Below are positions 34,735-44,782 of a stretch of DNA of 64,000 bases, one piece after another. The stretch comes from an uncultured Alteromonadaceae bacterium (GTDB lineage Bacteria > Pseudomonadota > Gammaproteobacteria > Enterobacterales > Alteromonadaceae): the NCBI GenBank assembly GCA_947501935.1, contig CANMXU010000017.1:1-64000 (forward strand), in the 5' to 3' direction. Position numbers and translations under genes: made by a program. Each line of letters starts with the position of its first letter. Within the stretch, counting starts at the first letter, position 1. A model generated the notes under the pieces. That model saw only the letters and a program-made list of their open reading frames with translations, did not search any database and was not told where the DNA came from.

Positions 34735-37700
34735 CTAACTTGCGGTTTCTTTACTGCTGTAGGTTTCTTTTAGCCAAGCGCTGCTTCGACCAAGTGCTTT
34801 TTTGATATCTTCAATAATCACATAAAGGCTTGGTATTAATACTAAGGTTACTACCGTCGCGAATAATACGCCGAAGGCTAATGATACCGCCATTGGAATA
34901 ACAATTTTCGCCTGCATACTGGTTTCAAAAAATACAATAGGTACTAAGCCCATAAAAGTAGTAATTGAAGTTAGCATGATGGCGCGAAAACGTTTAGTAC
35001 CAGCAAAAACTACCGCCTTATGTAACGCAACACCGGACTTTCTGGCATTGTTAACGTAATCTACCATTACCAAGGAGTCGTTCACTACTACCCCTGCGGC
35101 AGCTAAAATGCCAAAAACCGATAAAGCGTTTAAGTCCATACCCAAGATTAAGTGACCAAATACCGCGCCAATCACACCAAAGGGAATGACCACCATGATC
35201 ATTGCAGCTTGTGAATAAGACTTTAACGGAATAGCTAACAGCGAGAATATCACCATCAAAGAAATAGCAAAGTCACGCAGCTGATTCTGAGTGCTTTCCA
35301 TTTCTTCTTGAATTTTTCCTGAAACTTCACTTTTAACCAGCGGATATTGTCTTAATAACTCAGGAATAAACTTGTCACGAATATCATTGGCAATTTTATA
35401 AGGTTCAGCTTGTTCAGCGTCAACTTTAGCCCAAACATTAATGGTGCGGTTACCGTTTTCGCGGCGAATACGGGTAACACCTTCGGTTAAGTTAATATTG
35501 GCTAATTCTGCCAAAGGTAGTTCAGCACCATTTGGCGCTTGTATCATGACCTCATCAACATGCCCAACTGAACTACGTTGCTCTTCTGGGTAACGCACCA
35601 TCACTTTAATTTCTTCGGTATCACGTAAAATGCGCTGCGCTTCTAAGCCATAAAAACTGTAACCTACTTGCGAGGCCACATCTGCCAAGGTGAGTCCTAA
35701 ACTATAGGCTAAAGGTTTCAGCTCAAATTGCACTTCTTTAGCACTAGTTTGGCGACTGTCATTGACATCAGCTACGCCTTTTAAGGAATTAAGTTTCACC
35801 TTAAGCGCTTTCGCTGCCGCCAATAGTTGTGCATCGTCTTTACTTTCTAGGCGAAAGGCAATATCGCCATCTTCTCGGCCGCCGCCAAATAGATTGTCGT
35901 CAATGGCAAATGATTTCACTCCAGGTAAAGTTGGAATAGCCTTACGCCATAAATCAGCCAAGGCAAAAGTGTCCATTGCTCTTAATTCAGGTTCAACAAG
36001 TTTCACCATTACACGCGCACTGGTGCGGCTGCGTAAATCAACCTGCATATCAGAGATCATCGACTGACCATATTTAGCAATAATGTCTTGATCAACTTGA
36101 TAAAGAATTTTTTCAACGATTAATACTGTATCTAAAGTTGCTTGCTCGGACGCATCAACATTCATTTCTATATTCACCCGCGGAAAGTCATGGGGAATTT
36201 TGGGCTGACCAATAAAGCGCACCATGCCACCACTGAATAAGCCAGCACTGATTAACATCACGCTAATGAAAAACATAAATACGCCGTAACGATAGTCAAT
36301 GCATTTTTCTAAGGCTGGCTTATAAAAGTTTTGAATCACTGCTTTTAAGCCATTATCAATACTACGTCTTACTCGGTCTAACGGATTTTTAGGATTAAAT
36401 TTCTTCACTTTCATTTTGGCTAAATGCGCCGGTAAAATCAGCTTAGATTCAATCAATGAAAAAATTAAACAAAAAATCACCACAAAACCAATTGACTGCC
36501 CAAAAGCCGAAGAAGGGCCATCATCAAAGGCTAAGGGTACAAATACCGCAATGGTAGTTAACACCCCAAACGTGGCCGGCATAGCAACACGTTTTACACC
36601 GCGAATTACATTTTCGGTACTGTGGCCGTGCTCTTCAATTTCTTCATGGGCGCTTTCTCCCATCACAATAGCATCGTCAACCACAATACCGAGCACTAAA
36701 ATAAAGGCAAATAAGCTAGTAACATTAATGGTGACATTGACAAATTCAGTCGGCATAACCATCAAGGTACCTAAGAAACATACCGGCAACCCCATCATTA
36801 CCCAAAACGCTAAACGAATACGTAAGAACAACGCCAGCATTAAAAATACTAACAAGCCACCACTGATCATATTGTCGATCATCATGCTTAAGCGGCCTTC
36901 AACGTAATAGGTAAAATCTACCCAAGTTTCAAGCTGCACGGTACTTGGTAAAGAATCGTTCTTTTTAGCAACATAGTCGTTAATTACATTGGCAACATCA
37001 GTCATACTCTGGTTATCAGCCGCGCCGATAAATAAAGTGACAGAATTTTTACCGTTGAATTTTGAATATTGCAGGCCTTCTTGAAAACCATCATTAATCG
37101 TCGCAATTTCTCCTAAGGAGATTTTACTGCCATCTTCTAGGGTGATCACTGGAATTTGTTCAAATTCATGGCCACGATACGCTTGGTTTTCAACACGTAG
37201 GTTGATGTAGCCATTTTGTGCGCGAATTTGCCCAGCAGACATATTACGTGAATAACTACGCACTGCATTGGCAACGTCATTAAAACTTAAGTCGTATTCG
37301 CGTAATTTGTCTTTACTTACTTCAACCGAAATTTCATAACCTAAACCACTAAAATAATCGGAAACATTTATTAGCGGTAACTGCTGAATTTCATCATAAA
37401 TTTTTCGGCCTAATTCTTTCAATTCAGCATTACTCATATCGCCATATAAGCTGATATACATAACCTCTTGACGATACTGTTCACGCTCAACTTTGATGCG
37501 TTCCATACCATCAGGAAAGCTTGCGATTGAGTCAATTTGCGTTTTAACTTCATCTAAAACCACTAAAGGATCGTATTTTTCATCAACTCTGATCCAACCA
37601 TTAGAGAAATTACGATTAGAATAAGTAATGATGCGGTCAAGCCCTTGTACCGACTCTAAGGCTTCTTCAACTTTAATAGTAATGCCTTCTTCCACTTCTT

Positions 37701-37884
37701 GTGGTGCAGCTCCGGGATAAGGTGCCGCGTAAGAAATCCAGTTACTTTTTACTTGTGGAAACATTTGTTTGTTGATGGTTTGTGCGGTTAAAAAACCTGC
37801 CACTAAAATAAATATCATCAATAAGTTAGCTGCTACGCTATTACGAGCAAACCACGCGATTAAGCCTTTGTTAGTATCATCCAT
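34735..37884 (-). CDS. RND efflux transporter permease
   Basis: A 1049-residue inner-membrane RND pump of the HAE/AcrB class with 12 helices and two large periplasmic loops. The proton-relay pair Asp-Asp is in FILVLGIVVDDAIVMGES (helix 4). It forms a pair with the adaptor gene, whose stop is 3 bases upstream, so they are translated together. No outer-membrane channel gene is present, so a TolC-type partner must come from elsewhere. Role in export of toxic compounds is inferred from the family. Confidence 0.93.
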   Translation of the reverse strand: MDDTNKGLIAWFARNSVAANLLMIFILVAGFLTAQTINKQMFPQVKSNWISYAAPYPGAAPQEVEEGITIKVEEALESVQGLDRIITYSNRNFSNGWIRVDEKYDPLVVLDEVKTQIDSIASFPDGMERIKVEREQYRQEVMYISLYGDMSNAELKELGRKIYDEIQQLPLINVSDYFSGLGYEISVEVSKDKLREYDLSFNDVANAVRSYSRNMSAGQIRAQNGYINLRVENQAYRGHEFEQIPVITLEDGSKISLGEIATINDGFQEGLQYSKFNGKNSVTLFIGAADNQSMTDVANVINDYVAKKNDSLPSTVQLETWVDFTYYVEGRLSMMIDNMISGGLLVFLMLALFLRIRLAFWVMMGLPVCFLGTLMVMPTEFVNVTINVTSLFAFILVLGIVVDDAIVMGESAHEEIEEHGHSTENVIRGVKRVAMPATFGVLTTIAVFVPLAFDDGPSSAFGQSIGFVVIFCLIFSLIESKLILPAHLAKMKVKKFNPKNPLDRVRRSIDNGLKAVIQNFYKPALEKCIDYRYGVFMFFISVMLISAGLFSGGMVRFIGQPKIPHDFPRVNIEMNVDASEQATLDTVLIVEKILYQVDQDIIAKYGQSMISDMQVDLRSRTSARVMVKLVEPELRAMDTFALADLWRKAIPTLPGVKSFAIDDNLFGGGREDGDIAFRLESKDDAQLLAAAKALKVKLNSLKGVADVNDSRQTSAKEVQFELKPLAYSLGLTLADVASQVGYSFYGLEAQRILRDTEEIKVMVRYPEEQRSSVGHVDEVMIQAPNGAELPLAELANINLTEGVTRIRRENGNRTINVWAKVDAEQAEPYKIANDIRDKFIPELLRQYPLVKSEVSGKIQEEMESTQNQLRDFAISLMVIFSLLAIPLKSYSQAAMIMVVIPFGVIGAVFGHLILGMDLNALSVFGILAAAGVVVNDSLVMVDYVNNARKSGVALHKAVVFAGTKRFRAIMLTSITTFMGLVPIVFFETSMQAKIVIPMAVSLAFGVLFATVVTLVLIPSLYVIIEDIKKALGRSSAWLKETYSSKETAS

Positions 37885-37887
37885 CGG

Positions 37888-39102
37888 TTAATCCTCAACC
37901 GTCGCGGCAATTTGAGTTTCAGTAGACTCAGGAGCTTTGTCTAGGTCATCAAACGAGTCATCGCTAGGTAATGCCAGCTGCATGCCATTGGTAGGATAAT
38001 CTAACGCGGAAATAATTAATTGGTCGCCGTCAGCTAAGCCTTTAGAAACAACAACATTGGCGCCGTCTTGGCGCACAATATCTATGCTGGTGTAATATAG
38101 TTTTAGTTCTTCATCTAAAATAGCTACTTGGTTATTTATCACCAAATGTCTTGGCACCATAGTCGCTTGCGCTAATGTTTTACCTAAAATATCAGCGGTA
38201 ACGTACGAGCCAAAGCGCAATGGTGTGCGGTTAAGCTTACTTGTTGCATCAACTTTTAATTTATATGGGTCTTTGATCTCGGCAACTAAGTAACTCATTC
38301 GACTCTTGTTATCAACCACCCCTTCACTTCTCGCCACTTGTGCTTGCCACTCAGTTTCTTCTCCGGCAAAAGAGCCGTTTAAAGTTACTTTTGAATGCAA
38401 GCCTTGTTCAACTAAAAACTTCAATTGCTTATCAGCAACCGGCAAGCGCACTTCAGCAATAGCGGTCCCCAATAGTTTACCTAACGGCATACCTACCGAA
38501 ACAAAAGAGCCTAAGCCGATGGTGCGGTTTTCAATCATGGCATCATATGGAGCACGTAGTTCGGTGCGCTCTAAATTACGCTGTGCTCGTAAAATAGAGG
38601 CTTGCGCCGATTTAACGCTGGCCAACTCTTTCGCTAATTGCGGTTTACGTAAACTTAATTCGGTAGGAGACGAATTACTAATACGCTGCCATTCTCGTTC
38701 TGCAACCTTGCCTTGCGCTCGTTCAGTTTCTAAAGCGGCTCGAGCTGTTGCCATGGTCGCCTGGGCATCAATTAACGCAGCCTCGTAGTCATTTGGGTCA
38801 ATACGGGCTAGTAACTGGCCTTTTTTAACAAAGCCACCACGAACAAATGCATCAGAAAGTTCAACTATTTGGCCACTGACTTGTGCGACCAATTCAGTTT
38901 CATATTTAGGAGTAACAATGCCGTATGAATCGACTTCTAAAACCATAGGTTCAACGGTAATAGTTTCAACAGCAACAATAGGAGTATTATCAACCACAGC
39001 TTTTTCTTCAGGTGGTTTTTTCAAGCTAGTTAATGCAACAAAAGATAAAACGCCTATAGCTAGAATAACAACAGGTAAAATTATTTGTTTTTTCCGTGAC
39101 AC
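37888..39102 (-). CDS. RND efflux periplasmic adaptor (membrane fusion protein)
   Basis: A 404-residue HlyD/AcrA-like adaptor with one N-terminal membrane helix (residues 5-27). It has a barrel-sandwich/lipoyl motif (VSGQIVELSDAFVRGGFVKKGQLLARIDPNDYEAAL), an alpha-helical hairpin around residues 115-175, and a beta-barrel. No lipobox is seen, so it is anchored by the N-terminal helix. GTG start with GAGG nine bases upstream. Co-transcribed with the permease. Confidence 0.9.
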   Translation of the reverse strand: MSRKKQIILPVVILAIGVLSFVALTSLKKPPEEKAVVDNTPIVAVETITVEPMVLEVDSYGIVTPKYETELVAQVSGQIVELSDAFVRGGFVKKGQLLARIDPNDYEAALIDAQATMATARAALETERAQGKVAEREWQRISNSSPTELSLRKPQLAKELASVKSAQASILRAQRNLERTELRAPYDAMIENRTIGLGSFVSVGMPLGKLLGTAIAEVRLPVADKQLKFLVEQGLHSKVTLNGSFAGEETEWQAQVARSEGVVDNKSRMSYLVAEIKDPYKLKVDATSKLNRTPLRFGSYVTADILGKTLAQATMVPRHLVINNQVAILDEELKLYYTSIDIVRQDGANVVVSKGLADGDQLIISALDYPTNGMQLALPSDDSFDDLDKAPESTETQIAATVED

Positions 39103-39365
39103 GATTTTGTCCTCAAATAGGTATATGTTCTCTACCCGTTAGTTATCACTATAATTTTTAGAATATTTCAGTGGTAACGGATATACGTAATATTTCGTCG
39201 ATTGATATATAGCATAGCGAAATGCGAGTACACATCATTAACAAAGTTGTAAATGCTTGTTACAAGAACCGAACCGTATTGACGACTAATGGGCTGGAGA
39301 ATGATTTTAATTATTTTTACCTTTATAAACATAAAGATAAAAAACTATTGGTGAGGAAATAAAAG

Positions 39366-39389
39366 AGCGATAGTATTTTTACTATCGCT
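39366..39389 (-). terminator. Terminator of the DUF5009 gene
   Basis: The stem AGCGATAGTA/TACTATCGCT with a 4-base loop is followed on the minus strand by a U-rich tail. The rest of 39103-39424 is AT-rich promoter territory of the RND pair and has no gene. Confidence 0.7.
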
Positions 39390-39424
39390 AGGTGAAATTA
39401 TCAATTAGTGCTTTTAACCACTTT

Positions 39425-40567
39425 TTATACTTTTATGAATATTTTTCGGCGATATAACCAATAAAGCACTAACCACTGCACCAGTACCAAGCTAATAACT
39501 TGCATTACTGGTTGTACGGTAATAGGCAGACCTAAGATCACTCCACCAAAAATGCTTTGATTAGTGTAATGCCAGTTAACCAAGCTAGTTGCTAAATAAG
39601 CAACAATGGAATTAGTGCCAATAACTGCAAAAAATATTGCCCAACGCTGAATATGCAAAACATCAATTAGATAATAAAACAGCGCTAATAATAACGTACT
39701 AAAGCCGCAAGTGACCAAAACAAAAGAGCTAGTCCATAAGGTTTTATTTATCGGTAAAACTAGCCCCCACGTGTAACCTACTGCAACAAGCATTAAGCCG
39801 CTCACCAGCAATTGCTTTAACAAAACTAGTGGTTGGGCTTGATACTTTTTCAGCTGTCGGCCAACAAATACGCCAGCAAGGGCATTTACAATAGAGCCCA
39901 AGTTAGACAAAATTCCTTCAGGGTCAATTAACTTGTTTTGATAACTAATCCCCGGCAATAAAGTTTGATCAAACCATGCGTTTAATGCGCCAGTCGCGGT
40001 AAAGTCTCCTGAGCCAAAACCACCAAGGCTCACCACACTTTGTAGAAACCAATAGCCCAGTAAAATTCCACCCGCAACCAACCATTGAGTACGTATTGAA
40101 GTGTACCAAACCAACATTGCCGCAACATACCAAGCAACACCTATTCGGCCTAAAACACTGACAAAGCGTATTTCATCAAACGATGCCGGTATGCCTGTGC
40201 CCCAACCATGGTTGTAAATAATACCTAAGGCAACCAACATAAATAAACGTTTGTGGGCATGGCGACGTTTTTCTTTGGCAATGCTGGCACTATAACTAGA
40301 CATAGCTTTACCCGCGAGCCCAATACTGACACCAGATAAAAAAATAAATAACGGAAAAATTAAATCGTAAGCGGTAAAACCATGCCATTGCGAGTGCAAC
40401 ATTTGCTTAGCCGCGACATTAAAAACTGACCAGCCCGTTAATAAAAATAACGCCGTAAAAAGCCCTTCAGCCCCTAGAATCCAAAACATATCAAAGCCAC
40501 GCAAGGCGTCAATTGAAAGTAGACGCGGCTTTTTTATTGGCGCTGAGGTGGTATTAATCTCACTCAT
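39425..40567 (-). CDS. Integral membrane acyltransferase-like protein, DUF5009/NagX type
   Basis: A 380-residue protein with about 10 membrane helices. It starts with the family motif LSIDALRGFDMFWILG and has the conserved stretch AYDLIFPLFIFLSGVSIGLA. It resembles the heparan-alpha-glucosaminide N-acetyltransferase-like group and NagX of Shewanella, a membrane protein linked to N-acetylglucosamine use. No nag genes lie next to it here, so I do not assign the name. Function as a sugar or acyl transferase is inferred. Confidence 0.8.
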   Translation of the reverse strand: MSEINTTSAPIKKPRLLSIDALRGFDMFWILGAEGLFTALFLLTGWSVFNVAAKQMLHSQWHGFTAYDLIFPLFIFLSGVSIGLAGKAMSSYSASIAKEKRRHAHKRLFMLVALGIIYNHGWGTGIPASFDEIRFVSVLGRIGVAWYVAAMLVWYTSIRTQWLVAGGILLGYWFLQSVVSLGGFGSGDFTATGALNAWFDQTLLPGISYQNKLIDPEGILSNLGSIVNALAGVFVGRQLKKYQAQPLVLLKQLLVSGLMLVAVGYTWGLVLPINKTLWTSSFVLVTCGFSTLLLALFYYLIDVLHIQRWAIFFAVIGTNSIVAYLATSLVNWHYTNQSIFGGVILGLPITVQPVMQVISLVLVQWLVLYWLYRRKIFIKV

Positions 40568-40787
40568 ACATTAAACCTGATGATTACTTAATATACGCCA
40601 TAATAAACCAATCACCACAAAAAAGACAGCGCTGTCAATTATACAAATAAGATGGCCAATATTAGCGAGTAAGTTAGTATTAACATCACTTCGACACATT
40701 TTGTTATGATCTTTATCTAGCTACTAGCGTAAAACACTTGAGTAGCGTACTGAAGGCAAGCACAATAAAAACAACTAAGGAGTTGCT

Positions 40788-41237
40788 ATGCTGGCAAAAA
40801 TCAGTAAATTTTTTCAAGACCTAAACGATGTAAACAATAGCGAAACTGCCACTGCGGTTAGTTTAGAGATCGCCTGCTCAGTATTACTGTGTGAAGTAAT
40901 GCGCGCCGATGGGCATTTAAGCAATACTGAACAAGCAACGTTAAAAAAAGTTATTGCTGAGCAATTTAGCTTAAACCAAGCAGAAGTTGCTGACATTATT
41001 GAACAAGCACTTGAGCACAGTGACCATGCTACCGACTTTTTCCAGTTCACCTCGTTAATTAACAGTCACTATAGCATTGAGCAGCGCATCGAAATTGTTA
41101 AGCTGTTATGGAAAATAGCTTACGCTGACGGTGAACTTTCCAGCGTAGAAGAACATACCATTCGCCGTATTGGCGACTTATTACACCTACGCCACAGTGA
41201 ATATATATCAACAAAACCAAAAGTAAAAAAACAATAA
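40788..41237 (+). CDS. TerB-like protein
   Basis: A 149-residue soluble all-helical protein of the TerB/tellurite-resistance and DjlA N-terminal superfamily. It shows the two conserved acidic metal-site repeats MRADGHLSNTE and AYADGELSSVEE. AAGGAG precedes the ATG. No other ter genes occur nearby, so it is a stand-alone member of a family that often has unknown role. The name does not imply tellurite resistance. Confidence 0.85.
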   Translation: MLAKISKFFQDLNDVNNSETATAVSLEIACSVLLCEVMRADGHLSNTEQATLKKVIAEQFSLNQAEVADIIEQALEHSDHATDFFQFTSLINSHYSIEQRIEIVKLLWKIAYADGELSSVEEHTIRRIGDLLHLRHSEYISTKPKVKKQ

Positions 41238-41394
41238 ACCTGACAGAGGCAATTCATAAAACTTAAAATTGCCAATTATATCAATTTATTACCAATCTAA
41301 TCACTGAGAATTTTAACGCGGTAATTTTCTGAGTAGAAAACGAATAAAACTTTAATCTCTGGCTATACTTAAACAAACTCGTTTGAGCAGCGCT

Positions 41395-42987
41395 ATGAAA
41401 TCAATCACCTTTAACCAATTACAATTTAGAATTTTTATAATTATATTTGCGTTATTTACCAGCGCAGTGCTTGGTTATCGAGTATTTATAGAGCGGCCGT
41501 TATTAACCCAATCCATTACCGAAATTTCTCAACGCGAGCTTACCACCCTAAACTATGCAACAAAAAAATCATATGCTTCGCTTGCTTCCATAACTTACGA
41601 TTATGCTGTTTGGGATGCTACCTACGTATATGCTAAAGCGCCAACTAATGCCTTTGTTAATGAAAACTTTGTTAATAATACTTTTTTAAGTAACCAAATT
41701 GATGGCGTGTTTATTTTAGACAAAAATGACAACCTGCTCTATAAAAAAGGCTTCGATTTTCACAAAAATAGTAGCCTTGATTTTGACTTAGTTAATTTTA
41801 TCGACTTTGCTAACTTTCCAAAAAATAAGGTCATAATCCCTAAACGTAAAGACAATGAACAAGTTGCGGTATTATCTGGCGTTATTAAGACTCAATACGG
41901 CCCGGCAATGTTTAATGCTACCGATATAAGAGATTCGAATCAAAACGGTGACAATCGCGGCACATTAATTTTTCTTCGCCTAATAGATAAAGCGCTCATA
42001 AAAGAGCTGGCAGAAAATACCTTCACCACCATAAACATAACTCTAGTTGACGACCCTAAGCAATGGCAACACCTAAGCGATTGGCGTGAACCGCTCAAAA
42101 TTACGAATATTGTAAAGACCAGCCAACTAGCAATTAAAGACATACATGGCATACCATTAGCGATACTTTCTGTTGCACATAGTAAAAATCAAGTACCCGA
42201 ATTGCTTGATAAAGAAAGCATTTTATTTATCTTAATATTCACAATTTTAATTTTTGTTGTTTACAGCATAATCGCACAAGTTATTGTGTTACCGGTTAAG
42301 ACGTTCGCTAAAGAAATAAAGGTAATGGATAACACTTGCAGCTTGGAAGAATTAAGCTCTGCTTCTAAAATAGATGAATTGCAAACCGTATCGAAACACT
42401 TCAATGCACTAGTGAAAACGGTAAAGCATCAAGAAGATTTATTACGCCAGCAAGTCTATATCGACCCACTCACTCAAATAGGTAATCGTCGCGCTTTCGA
42501 AGAGCATATTGAAAAGCTCTGTCAGCTCTATATCCGCAAAAACTTTCCCTTTAGTGTCATTATTGCTGATGTTGACCACTTCAAAAAATACAATGACGCC
42601 TTGGGTCATGTTGCTGGTGACGCTGCGCTAATTCAAATAGCTCAAACCCTTGATAGCTTCTTTCAACGTAGTAACGACATTTGCACCCGTTACGGCGGCG
42701 AAGAATTTATTATGGCTTATAGCGATATTAGTATTGAGGAAATAGATAAAAAATTAGCGCAGATAATAGCGGCCTTTGCTACGCTAAATTTGGCTCATCC
42801 AAATTCACCAACCGCGCCTTATATCTCCGTTAGCTTAGGTGCCTGTTGCGTATTACCCAGTAAAAAATTTAGTGAAGAAGCTCTGAAAGACTTACCGCCG
42901 AAAACCATTATTCGCCTCGCCGATAAAGCGCTGTACCTCGCCAAAGAACAAGGGCGGAACAAGGTCGTTCGGGTAAGCCATCCTTAA
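41395..42987 (+). CDS. Membrane diguanylate cyclase with CHASE4-like sensor
   Basis: A 530-residue protein: N-terminal membrane helix, a periplasmic domain (about residues 40-270) of the CHASE4 type (SYASLASITYDYAVWDATYVY is characteristic), a second helix near 275-300, a short linker, and a GGDEF domain with intact GGEEF at about 434-438 (TRYGGEEFIM). It should make c-di-GMP in response to a periplasmic signal. Start is ATG 41395; TTG 41383 is less likely. No RxxD inhibitory site was checked in detail. Confidence 0.88.
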   Translation: MKSITFNQLQFRIFIIIFALFTSAVLGYRVFIERPLLTQSITEISQRELTTLNYATKKSYASLASITYDYAVWDATYVYAKAPTNAFVNENFVNNTFLSNQIDGVFILDKNDNLLYKKGFDFHKNSSLDFDLVNFIDFANFPKNKVIIPKRKDNEQVAVLSGVIKTQYGPAMFNATDIRDSNQNGDNRGTLIFLRLIDKALIKELAENTFTTINITLVDDPKQWQHLSDWREPLKITNIVKTSQLAIKDIHGIPLAILSVAHSKNQVPELLDKESILFILIFTILIFVVYSIIAQVIVLPVKTFAKEIKVMDNTCSLEELSSASKIDELQTVSKHFNALVKTVKHQEDLLRQQVYIDPLTQIGNRRAFEEHIEKLCQLYIRKNFPFSVIIADVDHFKKYNDALGHVAGDAALIQIAQTLDSFFQRSNDICTRYGGEEFIMAYSDISIEEIDKKLAQIIAAFATLNLAHPNSPTAPYISVSLGACCVLPSKKFSEEALKDLPPKTIIRLADKALYLAKEQGRNKVVRVSHP

Positions 42988-43125
42988 CCCTTACTTCTTA
43001 AAAATATGCTTAAGTAACACACTGCTAAACAAATTAACCCTGCAGCACAAATGAAAGGTCAACTATCTAAGCTAATTCAGTTACAATATGCGCTGACATT
43101 TTCTTTATTAAAACTTTGACAACTC

Positions 43126-43956
43126 ATGGCAGATATCGGCAAATACAATACCCTTCCTATTATTGCGCTCACCGACAATGGTGCGTATTTAAATGCAGAT
43201 CAATTAGGTGAAATTTTATTACCCAAGCGTTATTTGCCTGAAAATAGTCAAGTAGATGATACGATTAAAGTCTTTATTTATGCTGACTCTGCTGATCGCT
43301 TAGTTGCCACCACAGAAACACCAAAAGCACAGGTGGATCAGTTTGCTTCTTTAAAAGTTGTGCAAGTAAATAAAATGGGCGCCTTTTTAGACTGGGGACT
43401 GAAAAAAGATTTATTGGTTCCATACAATCAACAGCATTCAGAAATGGAAGTTGGTAAATATTATTTAGTTAGAATAACTGTTGATGCCCTAACCGAACGA
43501 ATTGTTGCCTCAAGTAAACTCGACAAATTTATCGATATTTGGCCAGCTGATTATCAAGATGGTGAAAAAGTTGAACTAACTATTGCCAGTAAAACTGATC
43601 TTGGTTTTAAGGCCATTATTAATGATAGTCATTGGGGCTTGTTATACGACAGTGAAATTTTTCAACCTTTACGCACCGGTAAAAAGCTCACCGGCTATAT
43701 TAAGAAAATGCGTGAAGATGGCCGTGTTGATTTAGCATTAACCCGTGCCGGCATAGGTAAAGTGATTGATTTTACCGACACCTTACTGCAACACTTGGCA
43801 GACAATGAAGGCTTTAGCCCATTGCATGATAAAAGTGATCCAGAGCTGATCAAACGTATTTTAGGTGTGAGTAAAAAAACTTTTAAAGCGACGGTGGGTA
43901 ATTTAATGAAGAAAGATAAAATTATTATTGAAAAAAATGGTATCCGCTTAAAGTAG
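43126..43956 (+). CDS. cvfB: CvfB-like S1 RNA-binding protein
   Basis: A 276-residue protein of the CvfB/YitL family: repeated S1-like OB domains (LNADQLGEILLPKRYLP, then VVQVNKMGAFLDWGLKKDLLVPYNQQ, then WGLLYDSEIFQPL) and a C-terminal winged helix (LGVSKKTFKATVGNLMKKDKI). In staphylococci CvfB binds RNA and affects virulence gene expression; in gammaproteobacteria the role is unclear. Its stop lies only 3 bases from the convergent stop of the next gene, with no clear terminator between them. Confidence 0.87.
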   Translation: MADIGKYNTLPIIALTDNGAYLNADQLGEILLPKRYLPENSQVDDTIKVFIYADSADRLVATTETPKAQVDQFASLKVVQVNKMGAFLDWGLKKDLLVPYNQQHSEMEVGKYYLVRITVDALTERIVASSKLDKFIDIWPADYQDGEKVELTIASKTDLGFKAIINDSHWGLLYDSEIFQPLRTGKKLTGYIKKMREDGRVDLALTRAGIGKVIDFTDTLLQHLADNEGFSPLHDKSDPELIKRILGVSKKTFKATVGNLMKKDKIIIEKNGIRLK

Positions 43957-43959
43957 TGC

Positions 43960-44679
43960 TTAAGGCTGAAGAGCGTTGATAGCTTTATTCACTCTTTTTA
44001 AAGTATCAGGATATTTAGCTAAGTACTTCTTACTGAGATAAATGCCAAAAGGCTTTTCAATTTCAACATATTTTTTAAAGGTTTGAGGTGTAATTAAAGC
44101 TTGCTTTATCGCCTCATCAAAAACCAATTCGGCAATAAAAACCGCATCAATGCGCCCTCGTAATAGCATGTGCGGTAACTTCCCCGTATCCATCACCGGA
44201 TCAACAAAATAGTTATTTTTAAGCAACCATTTATGGGTGTTAGCATTAAAGTGAGTACTTACAGTAGCTCGGTCTTTAAAGTCGCTATCATCAGGGCTTA
44301 TTGTGTCAGTTCTTAATACATACCAGCACCAACGGTTAATCAGCAAAGGCTCAGTAAAAACAGCAATACTATCTCTTTCATCATTTTGTGAAGCCAATAG
44401 AAAAGCATCACCTTGCCCTTGAGTAATTTGCTGCACGACTTTGGCATAATTAGGTAAAATTCGATAACGAACCTTGATGCCGGTTTTGTTAAAAACCTGA
44501 TTGGCTAAATCGATACCAATGCCAGATATTTGCTGATGTTTTTTTTCAGTATAAGGTGGGAAATTAGGGACTAAAACGGTGATTTCTTGTTGAGCAATAG
44601 CCCCAAAAATACAGCAACTTAGGCTAAGCATTAACAATAAAGTTTTAATTTTCCAGCGGAAATTAACTACAAACATCAT
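43960..44679 (-). CDS. Periplasmic solute-binding protein, family 3
   Basis: The protein has about 239 residues. It starts with a signal peptide (helix ending near CCIFGAIAQQ) and then an SBP_bac_3 type bilobed fold (ITVLVPNFPPYTEKK, GIGIDLANQVFNKTGIKV). No ABC permease or ATPase is nearby, so it may be an orphan binding protein or a sensor-like relative, as is frequent in Alteromonadales. Several start codons overlap (GTG 44682, ATG 44679, ATG 44676); 44679 is chosen. Likely ligand: an amino acid or similar small molecule, by family only. Confidence 0.8.
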   Translation of the reverse strand: MMFVVNFRWKIKTLLLMLSLSCCIFGAIAQQEITVLVPNFPPYTEKKHQQISGIGIDLANQVFNKTGIKVRYRILPNYAKVVQQITQGQGDAFLLASQNDERDSIAVFTEPLLINRWCWYVLRTDTISPDDSDFKDRATVSTHFNANTHKWLLKNNYFVDPVMDTGKLPHMLLRGRIDAVFIAELVFDEAIKQALITPQTFKKYVEIEKPFGIYLSKKYLAKYPDTLKRVNKAINALQP

Positions 44680-44717
44680 CACTTAAAACAGCAGCCTCTT
44701 AATTACTTTTAATTATA

Positions 44718-44746
44718 AGTTTAGCCTATATTTATAGGCTAAACTT
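44718..44746. terminator. Long hairpin after the His-rich TonB gene
   Basis: A 14-bp perfect stem (AAGTTTAGCCTATA with its complement) and minimal loop. The following sequence is only partly U-rich. Confidence 0.65.
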
Positions 44747-44782
44747 ATTTGTTTTAAAACAAAGCTAAATTAAAAGCCGAAA